Positions 1-8,961 of a DNA stretch of 64,000 bases are shown in pieces. A program made the position numbers and the translations under genes. Under the pieces are notes generated by a model. It was not told the origin of the DNA and made no database searches. It worked only from the letters and a program-made list of their open reading frames with translations. Origin of the DNA: Bauldia sp. (GTDB lineage Bacteria > Pseudomonadota > Alphaproteobacteria > Rhizobiales > Kaistiaceae); NCBI RefSeq assembly GCF_020442045.1, contig NZ_JAGRLA010000034.1, positions 1-64,000 on the forward strand, given 5' to 3'. The first letter of the stretch is position 1; each line of letters starts with the position of its first letter.

Positions 1-560
1 ACGACGACGTTCTCTACGGCTACAAGGGGCAGGACAAGATCAACGGCAATGACGGCGACGACGTCATCAACGGCGGCAAGGGCGCCGACAAGGTCAAGGG
101 CGGCGTCGGCAACGACTCGATCCTCGGTTCCGGCGGCTCGGACGCCATCAAGGGTAACAACGGCGACGACACCATCGGCGGCGGCGGCGGCAGCGACACC
201 ATCAATGGTGGTGCCGGGAACGACACGCTGACCGGCAACAAGGGGTTCAATACCTTCGTCTTCGACTCCGCGCTCGACGAGGCGACCAACGTCGACACGA
301 TCACCGACTTCAAGCCGGGTGGCGATGCCATCGACCTGGCGCTCAAGGTCTTTTCCGGGCTTTCCAAGAAGGGCGTCCTGAAGGCGAAGGAATTCGCGAT
401 CGGCACCCACGCGACCGACGCCGACCAGCGGATCATCTACGACGACACGACCGGCGCCACCTACTACGACGCGGACGGAAACGGGGGCGACGCGCAGGTG
501 CAGTTCGCGACGCTGAGCACCGGTCTCGCCATGTCGAATACCGACTTCTTCGTCGTCTGA
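1..560 (+). CDS. RTX calcium-binding protein, C-terminal part (5' end outside window)
   Basis: The reading frame is open from the first base and ends at TGA 558-560, so the start lies upstream of the window. The visible part begins with five to six glycine/aspartate nonapeptide repeats of the GGxGxDxUx type (bases 3 to about 240), which in RTX proteins form a calcium-binding beta roll. A serralysin-type C-terminal module follows (FVFDS, DTITDFKPGGD, then a RIIYDD and DADGNG segment) and ends in a hydrophobic DFFVV. That terminal pattern fits an uncleaved type I secretion signal. The same module ends the next three genes, so this is a paralogue of theirs. The missing N-terminus may be a protease domain like those downstream, but this cannot be seen. 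Confidence 0.85.
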   Translation, partial: DDVLYGYKGQDKINGNDGDDVINGGKGADKVKGGVGNDSILGSGGSDAIKGNNGDDTIGGGGGSDTINGGAGNDTLTGNKGFNTFVFDSALDEATNVDTITDFKPGGDAIDLALKVFSGLSKKGVLKAKEFAIGTHATDADQRIIYDDTTGATYYDADGNGGDAQVQFATLSTGLAMSNTDFFVV

Positions 561-731
561 ACCGGGCTGGCATTCTCGCAGGCCGGGCCGAAGAGCCTCG
601 CCGCCGGCGAGTCCGTCACGCGAGCGTCAGAGCCGGAAATCTGATTTTATGTCTGTCATGCCCTCGACTCGGGGACTGTCTCGGGGTTTTATCTCGGTAA
701 TCTTCGGTTAACGATTCAAAGGGAGTGAGTG

Positions 732-1478
732 ATGGTCAAGTTTGTCGCCAAGGGCAAAATCAAGGCCGGTTCGTTCGACCAGCTCGACGCGATCCTGAAC
801 GGGGATATCTCAAATACCGGTCCGGGCGGCTTCAACGCCGAGAGCGGCAAATACGAAGTCAAGGTCGGTGGAACCGGCTTCACCTACCTGGCTGGTTTTC
901 CGCTCACCGGCACCATCGAGCAGGTCAAGGTCTACTTCAAGAACGAACTGCTCTATAAAATCAATGGGATGAGCCTGACAATGACCCAGGCGCAGTCCTT
1001 CAAGTCGATCGACGATGCGCTCAAGGATATCTTCAAGGGCGACGACGTGCTCAAGGGATCGAAGGAAAACGACTACCTTCGGGGATTTGACGGCGACGAC
1101 ACCATCAAGGGACGCGCTGGCAAGGACAAGCTTCAGGGCGACAAGGGCGAGGACACCCTCAACGGCGGCAAGCACAAGGACACGTATCTCTTCAAGGACG
1201 GCCCCGGCAACGGCATGGACACGATCACCAACCTGCAGTCGGGCGAGAAGATGAAGTTCGACCATGACATGTATGCCGGGATCGGCTCCAAGGGGCACCT
1301 CGATGCGAGCCTCTACGTCGAGGACGGCAATTTCACCAACGGCCTGCAGCGGTTCAGCTACGATACGAGCACCAAGATCCTCTCCTACGATTCGGACGGC
1401 AACGGTGCCGGTGCCGCCCAGGCGGTCGCCTATATCGCCAAGGGCGATTTCGACGAAGGCCATCTCTTCGTGACCTGA
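732..1478 (+). CDS. RTX-type secreted protein without protease domain
   Basis: A 248-residue protein with no signal peptide. Residues 1 to about 110 form a domain I do not recognise. About three RTX nonapeptides follow (GDDVLKG, GDDTIKG, GEDTLNGG), then the C-terminal module shared with its neighbours (PGNGMDTITNLQSGE, final HLFVT). I chose ATG 732 because AAGGGAG at 719-725 lies six bases upstream; GTG 729 is in frame but too close to that site. The protein has the layout of a small type I secretion substrate. It has no HExxH motif, so it is not a protease. A strong terminator follows, so it is probably a separate transcript from the next gene. The function is unknown. Confidence 0.8.
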   Translation: MVKFVAKGKIKAGSFDQLDAILNGDISNTGPGGFNAESGKYEVKVGGTGFTYLAGFPLTGTIEQVKVYFKNELLYKINGMSLTMTQAQSFKSIDDALKDIFKGDDVLKGSKENDYLRGFDGDDTIKGRAGKDKLQGDKGEDTLNGGKHKDTYLFKDGPGNGMDTITNLQSGEKMKFDHDMYAGIGSKGHLDASLYVEDGNFTNGLQRFSYDTSTKILSYDSDGNGAGAAQAVAYIAKGDFDEGHLFVT

Positions 1479-1515
1479 AGCCGGGCCGTGCAGGAAAAAG
1501 CGTTACGTGCAGCAA

Positions 1516-1542
1516 GCGGCGCCATTCCGGCGCCGCTTTTTT
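1516..1542 (+). terminator. Rho-independent terminator
   Basis: A perfect 8-bp stem (GCGGCGCC / GGCGCCGC) with an ATTCC loop is followed by six T. It lies 38 bases after the stop of the small RTX gene and separates it from the protease gene that starts at 1619. Confidence 0.88.
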
Positions 1543-1618
1543 GAGGGATCGCCAGTAGACGGACGGGTGACACCGTGGCTCCTGCCCGCCAGGGCGGCCG
1601 GCCGAGGGGATCGCTTTC

Positions 1619-3010
1619 ATGTCAAGTCCGACCAGTCACAGTATCGGGGTCAAGTCTGTCGGCACCGCCGGCATCGACCAGTCGACCGCGGCGCTCATCG
1701 CCGGAACGAAATGGGACGACGGCGGTGGTCCGGCGGTAGCCCTGACCTACAGCTTCCCGTCCGGTACCGCCTATTTCAAGAACGGCTACGGCGACTATGC
1801 CTTTACCAGCAAGGACGGATTCAGCGGCGACGGCGAGTTCCATTCCTTCTATGCATTGACGACGACGGAGAAGGCCGGGATCGCAGCCGCGCTCGGCGCA
1901 TGGGCCGCCGTGGCCAACGTGACATTCACGGAAGTCGCCGAGAGTTCCACCGTCGTCGGCGAGCTCCGCTTCGCCGTCACCGACGTTGCCAGCAAGAACG
2001 AAAGCGCGCACGCCTATTTCCCGTCATACGACCCGGTCGGCGGCGACGTGTGGTTCAAGAACGGCGAATGGCACACCTCACCGGGCAGTAATCTCAGGAA
2101 GGGAAGCTACGACTATCTGACGGCGATCCACGAGATCGGCCATGCACTCGGGCTGAAGCACCCGCACCAGGGGAGTCCGAAGCTGTCGGCTGCCAAGGAC
2201 AATTATTCCTATACGGTGATGTCCTACAAGGCGCACAAGGGCGGCGACAACTACGCGGATTACTATCCGACGACGCCGATGTGGTTCGACATCCTTGCCA
2301 TGCAGAAGCTCTATGGCAAGGCTTCGCACAATCCCGGGGACACCACCTATACCTACCACAGCAATCAGCAATACTGGGAAACGATCTGCGACACGGGTGG
2401 CAATGACACGATCGTCTCGGTCGGCAAGGCCGACGTTTCGATAAACCTTGCGATCGGCCATTGGAACAAGCTCGGCCGGAAGATCGATTTCGGCGACGGC
2501 TCAACCCGGGCCAAGGCGGTAATGATCGGTCCCGACACCGATATCGAGAACGCCACCGGCGGCAAGGGCGATGATCTGATCAAAGGCAACGGTCTGGGCA
2601 ATACGCTGAAGGGAAGCGACGGTCGTGACGTCCTGAAAGGGAAGAACGGCAATGACAAGCTGTTCGGGGGAGACGACAGCGACAAGCTCAACGGCGGCAA
2701 GGGCCAGGACCAGTATGTCTTCAAGGAGAAGCCCGGCAACGGAGTCGACACGATCACGAAATTCCAGTCCGGCGAGACGATCGCCCTGGACAAGAACGCG
2801 TTCAGCGGGATTGGCGACGAGGGACCGCTGGCCTCCAAGTACTTCACCATGGGGGCCAAGGCGAAAGACGCCGATGACCACATCATCTACAAGAGAGGAA
2901 GCGGCGATATCTTTCACGACGCCGACGGCAGCGGGAAAGCGGGCAAGGAGCTCTTCGCGCATGTCAAGCCAGGCACCAGCCTCCATGCTGACGATTTCAT
3001 GGTGATTTGA
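1619..3010 (+). CDS. Serralysin-like RTX metalloprotease (peptidase M10)
   Basis: A secreted zinc endopeptidase of 463 residues. The N-terminal catalytic domain carries HEIGHALGLKH, the HExxHxxGxxH metzincin zinc site, near residue 170. The Met-turn VMSY follows about 30 residues later. After the catalytic domain (about residues 1-300) come three to four RTX repeats (GGKGDDLIKG, GKNGNDKLFGG, GGKGQDQYVF) and the serralysin C-terminal module ending in DDFMVI. There is no N-terminal signal peptide, as expected for type I (ABC/HlyD/TolC) export. GAGGGGA at 1604-1610 supports ATG 1619. No type I secretion genes are present in this window, so they must lie elsewhere. The substrate is not predictable. 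Confidence 0.93.
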   Translation: MSSPTSHSIGVKSVGTAGIDQSTAALIAGTKWDDGGGPAVALTYSFPSGTAYFKNGYGDYAFTSKDGFSGDGEFHSFYALTTTEKAGIAAALGAWAAVANVTFTEVAESSTVVGELRFAVTDVASKNESAHAYFPSYDPVGGDVWFKNGEWHTSPGSNLRKGSYDYLTAIHEIGHALGLKHPHQGSPKLSAAKDNYSYTVMSYKAHKGGDNYADYYPTTPMWFDILAMQKLYGKASHNPGDTTYTYHSNQQYWETICDTGGNDTIVSVGKADVSINLAIGHWNKLGRKIDFGDGSTRAKAVMIGPDTDIENATGGKGDDLIKGNGLGNTLKGSDGRDVLKGKNGNDKLFGGDDSDKLNGGKGQDQYVFKEKPGNGVDTITKFQSGETIALDKNAFSGIGDEGPLASKYFTMGAKAKDADDHIIYKRGSGDIFHDADGSGKAGKELFAHVKPGTSLHADDFMVI

Positions 3011-3121
3011 GCGCGTAACGGCGCGCCGCCGCGAACCGGCGGTGGTAAGGTTTCCTTTCCGGTTGGTTGCGAGAATCACTCGCGCCCGCCACACTCGCAC
3101 GTCGCCGAACCCCGAGAAGCC

Positions 3122-4597
3122 ATGATCGCCTCCGCGCTTGAATCCGGCCTCGATTGGGGAACGAAGCTCAACAACAATGACAGCTTCGTCTTCTACCATT
3201 TCTATGGATACGGCGAGACGACGCCGTTCGGCGAGGTGTCGTCCGGTTTTTCCGACTATGAGAAGACCCAGTTCGAAAAAGCCCTCGCCGTCTACAGCTC
3301 ATACATAGACCTTCATTTTCACGAGGTCTCACAATCGGCACAGGCCGACTACAACCTGCTGACCTTCGCCGAATTCAGCTCGACGCTCGGCATGATGTAC
3401 CCGCCCGGAGAGACCGAACGGGCGGGCTTCGGCTATTTCAACTATGCCGGGTCGGGGTGGGACTGGACGAATCCGGGCAACGGCGGCCTGGAGCAGGGCG
3501 GCTTCGGCTTCGTCACCATCATCCACGAGCTCGGCCATGGCTTCGGTCTCGCCCATCCGCACGACAAGGGCGGCGACTCGACCGTGTTTCCCGGAGTGTC
3601 GTCGGCATTCGACGATTACGGCGACTACGACCTTAACCAGGGCATCTACACGACGATGTCCTACAATGCCGGATGGCAGACCAACCCGGATGGGCTGCCA
3701 CCCTCGCTGAGCTACGGCTACCAGGGCACGCCGATGGCTCTCGACATCGCCGTGCTGCAGGAGAAATACGGCGCGAACAACGCCTACAACACCGGCGACG
3801 ATACCTATTATCTGCCGACTTCGAACGGGGTGGGGACGTTCTATTCCTGCATCTGGGATGCCGGCGGCACGGATGCGATCGTCTACGGCGGCGCCGCCCC
3901 GGCGCTGATCGACCTGCGGGCCGCGACGCTCAAGGTGGAGCCCGGCGGTGGCGGGTTCCTGTCCCATGCCGACGGTATCCACGGCGGGGTCACCATCGCC
4001 AATGGCGCCACGATCGAGAACGCGACCGGCGGCACCGGCGACGACTTCCTGCAGGGCAACGACGTCGGCAATGTCATCAAGGGGCATGGCGGCGATGACA
4101 TCATCAATGGCGCCGATGGCCGGGACAAGCTGATCGGCCACGGCGGCGACGACGAGATCTCCGGCGGGCAGGGGCGTGACGGGCTGATCGGCGGACGGGG
4201 CGCGGACTCGCTGATCGGGGATTCGGGGCGCGATACGCTGAACGGCCGGAACGGCGCCGACGACCTGACCGGTGGCGGCGGACGCGACCGGTTCGAGTTC
4301 TCGTCGAAGCTGAGATCGGGCAACGTCGATACCGTCAACGACTTCGCGCCGGGCAAGGACACGTTCCTGCTCTCGAAACACGCCTTCAAGGGGATTGGTG
4401 GCAAGGGCAAGCTCGACAAGGATGCTTTCGTTACCGGCAGCAAGGCAAAGGACGGTGCCGACCGCATTATCTACGACAAGGACACCGGAGCGGTCGGCTT
4501 CGACAAGGATGGAGAGGGCGGCAACGGCATCAAGACATTCGCCGTCGTCGAAGCCGGTCTGGACCTGAAACACGACGATTTCGTCGTCGTCGCCTGA
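3122..4597 (+). CDS. Serralysin-like RTX metalloprotease (peptidase M10), second paralogue
   Basis: A 491-residue paralogue of the preceding protease. The zinc site HELGHGFGLAH is near residue 140 and the Met-turn MSYNAG near residue 180. The RTX array is longer than in its neighbour, with at least six nonapeptides between about residues 300 and 390 (GGDDIINGADGRDKLIG, GQGRDGLIGG, GRNGADDLTGG). The shared C-terminal module ends in DDFVVVA. It starts directly in the catalytic domain without a signal peptide. ATG 3122 is preceded only by a weak GAGAAG. The 111-base gap after the previous stop shows no obvious terminator, so the two proteases could be co-transcribed. Tandem duplication is the simplest explanation. 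Confidence 0.92.
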   Translation: MIASALESGLDWGTKLNNNDSFVFYHFYGYGETTPFGEVSSGFSDYEKTQFEKALAVYSSYIDLHFHEVSQSAQADYNLLTFAEFSSTLGMMYPPGETERAGFGYFNYAGSGWDWTNPGNGGLEQGGFGFVTIIHELGHGFGLAHPHDKGGDSTVFPGVSSAFDDYGDYDLNQGIYTTMSYNAGWQTNPDGLPPSLSYGYQGTPMALDIAVLQEKYGANNAYNTGDDTYYLPTSNGVGTFYSCIWDAGGTDAIVYGGAAPALIDLRAATLKVEPGGGGFLSHADGIHGGVTIANGATIENATGGTGDDFLQGNDVGNVIKGHGGDDIINGADGRDKLIGHGGDDEISGGQGRDGLIGGRGADSLIGDSGRDTLNGRNGADDLTGGGGRDRFEFSSKLRSGNVDTVNDFAPGKDTFLLSKHAFKGIGGKGKLDKDAFVTGSKAKDGADRIIYDKDTGAVGFDKDGEGGNGIKTFAVVEAGLDLKHDDFVVVA

Positions 4598-4656
4598 AGC
4601 AAAGCCGACACGCAAACACCGAACCAAATTCGCGGGCCTGCCAGCCGACGTGAGGC

Positions 4657-4685
4657 TTGACGGCTGCCATGTGAAAGGCCATACC
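4657..4685 (+). promoter_or_regulatory. Possible sigma-70 promoter for hppA
   Basis: TTGACG at 4657-4662 is followed by a 17-base spacer and CATACC at 4680-4685, about 110 bases before the chosen hppA start. The -35 box is good and the -10 box is weak. This is a sequence match only. Confidence 0.3.
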
Positions 4686-4797
4686 CTCGCCCGGCGTTTT
4701 ACTGGCCGTGGGGGACGGTCAGGCCGATTCCCATGTAAACCGAGAGTCGCTGCCCGTCTTCCGAGGGAAGGCGTCTTACCGACGAAGAGGAACACTC

Positions 4798-6903
4798 GTG
4801 CTCTACATCATCATTCTCTGCGGTCTCCTCGCTATTGCCTACGCGATATGGGCGATCCAGTCGGTGCTTGCTGCCGATGCCGGCTCCGCCCGGATGCAGG
4901 AGATCGCATCGGCGATCCAGGAGGGCGCGACCGCCTATCTCCGGCGCCAGTACACGACCATCGCCATCGTCGGCGTTGTGGTGTTCATCATCGTCGCCTG
5001 GCTGCTTTCGATTCCGGTGGCGATCGGCTTCCTGGTCGGCGCGGTGCTTTCCGGCACGGCCGGCTTCATCGGTATGATGGTGTCGGTACGCGCCAACGTC
5101 CGCACGGCGCAGGCGGCGAGCCAGAGCCTCGGCGCCGGCCTCGGCATCGCCTTCCGTTCCGGTGCGATCACCGGGCTTCTCGTCGCGGGCCTGGCTCTCC
5201 TCGGCGTCTCCGTCTACTACGTCGTGCTTACCGAATTCATCGGCCTCCAGCCCGGCGACCGGGTTGTGATTGATGCACTTGTGGCGCTTGGCTTCGGTGC
5301 GTCGCTGATCTCGATCTTCGCCCGTCTCGGCGGCGGCATCTTCACCAAGGGCGCCGATGTCGGCGGCGACCTGGTCGGCAAGGTCGAGGCTGGCATTCCC
5401 GAGGACGATCCGCGTAATCCCGCGACGATTGCCGACAATGTCGGCGACAATGTCGGCGACTGCGCCGGCATGGCGGCCGACCTGTTCGAGACCTATGCGG
5501 TCACCGTGGTCGCGACCATGGTGCTTGCATCGATCTTCTTCGTCGGAACGGACGCCGCAACCTCGGCGATGATGTATCCGCTGGCGATCGGCGCGGCCTG
5601 CGTGGTCACCTCGATCATCGGCACCTTCTTCGTCCGGCTCGGCGCCAACAACTCGATCATGGGGGCGCTCTACAAGGGCTTCATCGCCACGGCGATCCTC
5701 TCGCTGATCGTGCTTTATCCGGTGACGATGGTCGTCTTCGGCGACATGTCGGCTCCGATCGGAGGGCAGGCCTTCACGCCGCTCGACCTCTATCTCTGCG
5801 GCATCGCCGGCCTCGTGGTCACGGGCCTGATCATCTGGATCACCGAGTATTATACGGGCACCAACTTCCGCCCGGTGCAGTCGATCGCACGGGCTTCGGT
5901 GACCGGTCATGGCACCAACGTCATCCAGGGCCTGGCGGTGTCGCTCGAATCCACGGCGCTGCCGGCGATCGTGATCATCGCGGGCATCCTGGTGACCTAT
6001 TCGCTGGCGGGCCTGTTCGGCATCGCCATCGCGGTCACCACCATGCTGGCGCTGGCCGGCGTGGTCGTCGCGCTCGACGCCTTCGGCCCGGTCACCGACA
6101 ATGCCGGGGGCATCGCCGAAATGGCCGGCCTTCCGGACGAGGTGCGCAAGTCGACGGACGCGCTCGACGCGGTCGGCAACACGACCAAGGCCGTCACCAA
6201 GGGCTACGCGATCGGCTCGGCCGGCCTCGGCGCGCTGGTGCTGTTCGCCGCCTATACCTCCGACCTCCGGCATTTCGCCGAGGACCCGACGTCCTTCCCC
6301 TATTTCGCGGGTGTCGACGTCAACTTCTCCCTGGCCAATCCGTATGTCGTGGTCGGCCTCCTGTTCGGCGGTCTCCTGCCGTACCTGTTCGGTGGCATGG
6401 GGATGACCGCCGTCGGTCGCGCCGGTGGCGCGATCGTCGAGGAGGTCCGCCGTCAGTTCAAGGCCAAACCCGGCATCATGCAGGGGACCGAGAAGCCGGA
6501 TTACGGGGCGGCGGTCGACCTGCTGACCAAGGCGGCGATCAAGGAGATGATCATCCCGTCGCTGCTGCCGGTGCTCTCGCCGATCGTGATCTTCTTCGTG
6601 ATCAACTGGATCGGCGGGACCTCGGCGGCGTTCTCGGCGCTCGGCGCGATGCTGCTCGGCGTAATCGTCACCGGCCTCTTCGTCGCCATCTCGATGACGG
6701 CGGGCGGCGGCGCCTGGGACAACGCCAAGAAGTATATCGAGGACGGCAACTACGGCGGCAAGGGCTCGGAAGCCCACAAGGCCGCCGTCACTGGTGACAC
6801 CGTCGGCGATCCCTACAAGGACACCGCCGGACCCGCGGTCAACCCGATGATCAAGATCACCAATATCGTGGCGCTCCTGCTCCTCGCTGTGCTCGCCCAC
6901 TAG
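4798..6903 (+). CDS. hppA: K+-independent proton-translocating pyrophosphatase
   Basis: An integral membrane pump that couples hydrolysis of pyrophosphate to proton transport. It has 701 residues, about 15-16 hydrophobic segments and the family motifs: [11 protein letters not shown] and [18 protein letters not shown], the pyrophosphate and magnesium site. The segment [10 protein letters not shown] puts Lys464 and Thr467 at the positions that separate the classes. K+-independent enzymes have Lys and Thr there, whereas K+-dependent ones have Ala and Gly, so this enzyme should not need potassium. I chose GTG 4798 (VLYIIILC) because GAAGAGG lies just upstream and the membrane segment then starts at the N-terminus. 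An in-frame extension back to 4708 is polar and unlikely. It is a single-gene unit converging on the P450 gene. Confidence 0.95.
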   Translation: MLYIIILCGLLAIAYAIWAIQSVLAADAGSARMQEIASAIQEGATAYLRRQYTTIAIVGVVVFIIVAWLLSIPVAIGFLVGAVLSGTAGFIGMMVSVRANVRTAQAASQSLGAGLGIAFRSGAITGLLVAGLALLGVSVYYVVLTEFIGLQPGDRVVIDALVALGFGASLISIFARLGGGIFTKGADVGGDLVGKVEAGIPEDDPRNPATIADNVGDNVGDCAGMAADLFETYAVTVVATMVLASIFFVGTDAATSAMMYPLAIGAACVVTSIIGTFFVRLGANNSIMGALYKGFIATAILSLIVLYPVTMVVFGDMSAPIGGQAFTPLDLYLCGIAGLVVTGLIIWITEYYTGTNFRPVQSIARASVTGHGTNVIQGLAVSLESTALPAIVIIAGILVTYSLAGLFGIAIAVTTMLALAGVVVALDAFGPVTDNAGGIAEMAGLPDEVRKSTDALDAVGNTTKAVTKGYAIGSAGLGALVLFAAYTSDLRHFAEDPTSFPYFAGVDVNFSLANPYVVVGLLFGGLLPYLFGGMGMTAVGRAGGAIVEEVRRQFKAKPGIMQGTEKPDYGAAVDLLTKAAIKEMIIPSLLPVLSPIVIFFVINWIGGTSAAFSALGAMLLGVIVTGLFVAISMTAGGGAWDNAKKYIEDGNYGGKGSEAHKAAVTGDTVGDPYKDTAGPAVNPMIKITNIVALLLLAVLAH

Positions 6904-6935
6904 GGACCCGCGCGGGAACGACAACGGTGAATCAA

Positions 6936-6967
6936 GGAAGGGTCCGCCGGCATCGGCGGGCCCTTCC
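6936..6967. terminator. Hairpin between convergent genes
   Basis: A 14-bp stem (GGAAGGGTCCGCCG against CGGCGGGCCCTTCC, one G-T pair) with a GCAT loop lies between the stop of hppA and the stop of the P450 gene. There is no T-run on either strand, so it may act as a transcript end or RNA stabiliser for both genes, not as a classical terminator. Confidence 0.5.
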
Positions 6968-6973
6968 GCGCGT

Positions 6974-8350
6974 TCAGCGCAGGGAAACGCGCATCGGCAT
7001 TCCGTCGCGCGGGACGAGAACGATCCGCGAAACGGGTACCGCATCCTCTTCGCCCACGTACTGGAAATCCGCCGCGCGGATCAGGGTGGCGAGAACCACC
7101 GTCGCCTCGATCGTGGCGAATGCGGCGCCGATGCAGACCCTCGGACCAGCTCCGAAGGGCATGAACTGGCAGCGCGGGTAGGCATGTCCCGGAGCGAAGC
7201 GGGACGGGTCGAACGTGTCGGGCTCGTCCCACAACAGCCGGTGACGATGGATCACATATACCGGAATGACGATCAGCGTTCGGGCGGCGACCGGCAAGCC
7301 GGCGAGTTCGGTATCCTCGGCGGCAATGCGGGTGATCGTCGGCACCGGCGGGAAGAGCCGCATGGCCTCGTCGACGAACTGGCGGGTGAGTGCGAGGCGC
7401 GCGACGTCCTCCGCCGCGATCGGGCGATCGCCGGCGACTTCCGCGACCTCGGCGCGGAGCCGCTCCGCCCAATCCGGGGCACGGGTCACCAGATAGAGCG
7501 CCCAGGTCAGGGCCCGCGACGTGGTGTCGTGGCCTGCGAGAAGGAAGGTCAGCAGGTTGTCGACGAGCTGTTCGTCGCTCAACCCGCGCCCGGTCTCCGG
7601 ATCCGTCGCAGCGAGGAGGCGGCTGAACAGGTCGTCCTGCGGCGACGCCGATTGGCGTCGCGCGTCGATCATGCCCGCGACCAGGCTCCTGAGCTCGGCA
7701 GTCTGACGGCGCAGCGCCCGCTTGCCGGGATGAGGCATCCAGCGGGGCAGGTTCAATGCGCCGCTGGCGATCGCCCATGGCATTCCCGCGCCGAAGGCCG
7801 CGGCGCCCTGCTCGATGGTGGCGGTGACCTCGGCGTGGTCGCTCGGGAGGATCGTATGGGCGATGACGTGGTAGGTGGCGCTCACCATGTCCCGGTCGAC
7901 GGCATGGATCTCATCCGGCGGTGCATCGCGCCAGCGGGCGAGGGCGGACTCGGCGCCGGCAACCATCGCCGGAACGAAGTGAAGGATGTCGGAATGGCGG
8001 AAGAGGCCGGCCACAGTCCGCCGCTGCCATCGCCAGTCCTCGCCGCCGGCGGTGAGGATGCCGTTGCCGGTGAGCGGCGACAGGATGCGCTTCTGGAGTG
8101 GGTCCTTGGGGAAACGGTGGTGCCGATCGAGCAGCACCTCGCCGGCAAGGTCCGGAGCGCAGACATAGACGACACCTCTGGGCCGGGTCGGGACGACGAT
8201 GGGCTCCTCGTAGGCCGCGGCGGGGATCGAGAGCAGGGGATTCTTCGCGAGAAGGAAGAACTGGCGGACGCGGCCGACCGGCGCTCCGAGCGGCGGGACC
8301 CGGGTCAGGCGAAGCGTTACGGAAACGGATTCCTGGACTGCTGCCCGCAT
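6974..8350 (-). CDS. Cytochrome P450
   Basis: A heme-thiolate monooxygenase of 458 residues. The I-helix oxygen-binding motif is AGHDTT (Thr276), the K-helix ExxR is EAMR (328-331), and the heme-binding loop is FGAGPRVCIG with Cys406 as the axial ligand. It has no membrane anchor, as usual for soluble bacterial class I enzymes. These need a ferredoxin and reductase, and none is encoded nearby. The N-terminal layout (a VPP..LGAP region, then FLLAKNPLL) resembles alphaproteobacterial P450s that act on fatty-acid or terpenoid-like substrates, but no substrate can be assigned. It lies 55 bases downstream of bamE on the same strand and could be read through from it. Confidence 0.92.
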   Translation of the reverse strand: MRAAVQESVSVTLRLTRVPPLGAPVGRVRQFFLLAKNPLLSIPAAAYEEPIVVPTRPRGVVYVCAPDLAGEVLLDRHHRFPKDPLQKRILSPLTGNGILTAGGEDWRWQRRTVAGLFRHSDILHFVPAMVAGAESALARWRDAPPDEIHAVDRDMVSATYHVIAHTILPSDHAEVTATIEQGAAAFGAGMPWAIASGALNLPRWMPHPGKRALRRQTAELRSLVAGMIDARRQSASPQDDLFSRLLAATDPETGRGLSDEQLVDNLLTFLLAGHDTTSRALTWALYLVTRAPDWAERLRAEVAEVAGDRPIAAEDVARLALTRQFVDEAMRLFPPVPTITRIAAEDTELAGLPVAARTLIVIPVYVIHRHRLLWDEPDTFDPSRFAPGHAYPRCQFMPFGAGPRVCIGAAFATIEATVVLATLIRAADFQYVGEEDAVPVSRIVLVPRDGMPMRVSLR

Positions 8351-8405
8351 CTCGACATTGTCCCGGAGCGACCCTCCCGCGGAGGTGGAAAACGTCAGCT
8401 ACAGG

Positions 8406-8864
8406 TCACGAACCGGAGCGACCGCCGATGACGCCGCCGAGCACCTGACTGACGAAGCTCTCGTCCTTGCTCGCCGTCGGCGTCGTGCGGGAGACGAAGT
8501 CGAAAACCTTGCCGTCCTTCAGGCCGTAGTCGGCAATCCGGGTCACTTCGTCCTTGTTGTTGAAATAGACGGCGAGGACCCGCTGATCGACCACCCTCTC
8601 GGGCATGAAGGCGACGCTCTGGCGACGCGTCTGACTGATGTAGTAGTAGGTCTCGCCACCGAAATTCGCCGTTGTCGATGGTGAACCGAGCGCGATCAGG
8701 ACCTGGTCCTTGCTCGACCCCACCGGGACCTGTTCGAGCGCAATATCGGAGGCGACATAGCCATGCTGCGTCGTGCTGCTGATTCCGCCGACGCATCCCG
8801 TCACCCCGGCAGCCGCGCAAAGGCCGAGCACCAGGGTCACGCGCTGGCGCAGCTTCCGAGTCAT
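8406..8864 (-). CDS. bamE: Outer membrane assembly lipoprotein BamE (SmpA/OmlA)
   Basis: A small lipoprotein of the BAM complex, which inserts beta-barrel proteins in the outer membrane. The N-terminus from ATG 8864 is MTRKLRQR, a hydrophobic stretch, then a lipobox-like GVTGC whose cysteine would be lipidated. The SmpA/OmlA fold follows, with the characteristic VPVGSSKDQVLIALGSPS and the YYYISQ strand. The C-terminus is a glycine-rich tail (VLGGVIGGRSGS). An in-frame ATG at 8885 adds seven residues; the inner start gives a more typical signal peptide. It is divergent from the bc1 chaperone gene, as in many alphaproteobacteria. Confidence 0.9.
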   Translation of the reverse strand: MTRKLRQRVTLVLGLCAAAGVTGCVGGISSTTQHGYVASDIALEQVPVGSSKDQVLIALGSPSTTANFGGETYYYISQTRRQSVAFMPERVVDQRVLAVYFNNKDEVTRIADYGLKDGKVFDFVSRTTPTASKDESFVSQVLGGVIGGRSGS

Positions 8865-8961
8865 GATATGCAAACCGTTGCTCATTCCGGCATTTTCCCT
8901 AGCCTACGCGCCCGCGGCTTGCAACAGAATCGCACCGCCCGTTGCCCGAGGAGACCATGAC

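Noticed and set aside
4598..4797. Coding start of hppA at 4708
   Set aside because: The 30 extra residues are polar and unlike pyrophosphatase N-termini, whereas GTG 4798 has a ribosome site and begins the first membrane helix.
4699..7044. A 781-codon open frame on the minus strand opposite hppA
   Set aside because: A charged, repetitive product with no family features; it is antisense to a fully conserved pyrophosphatase.
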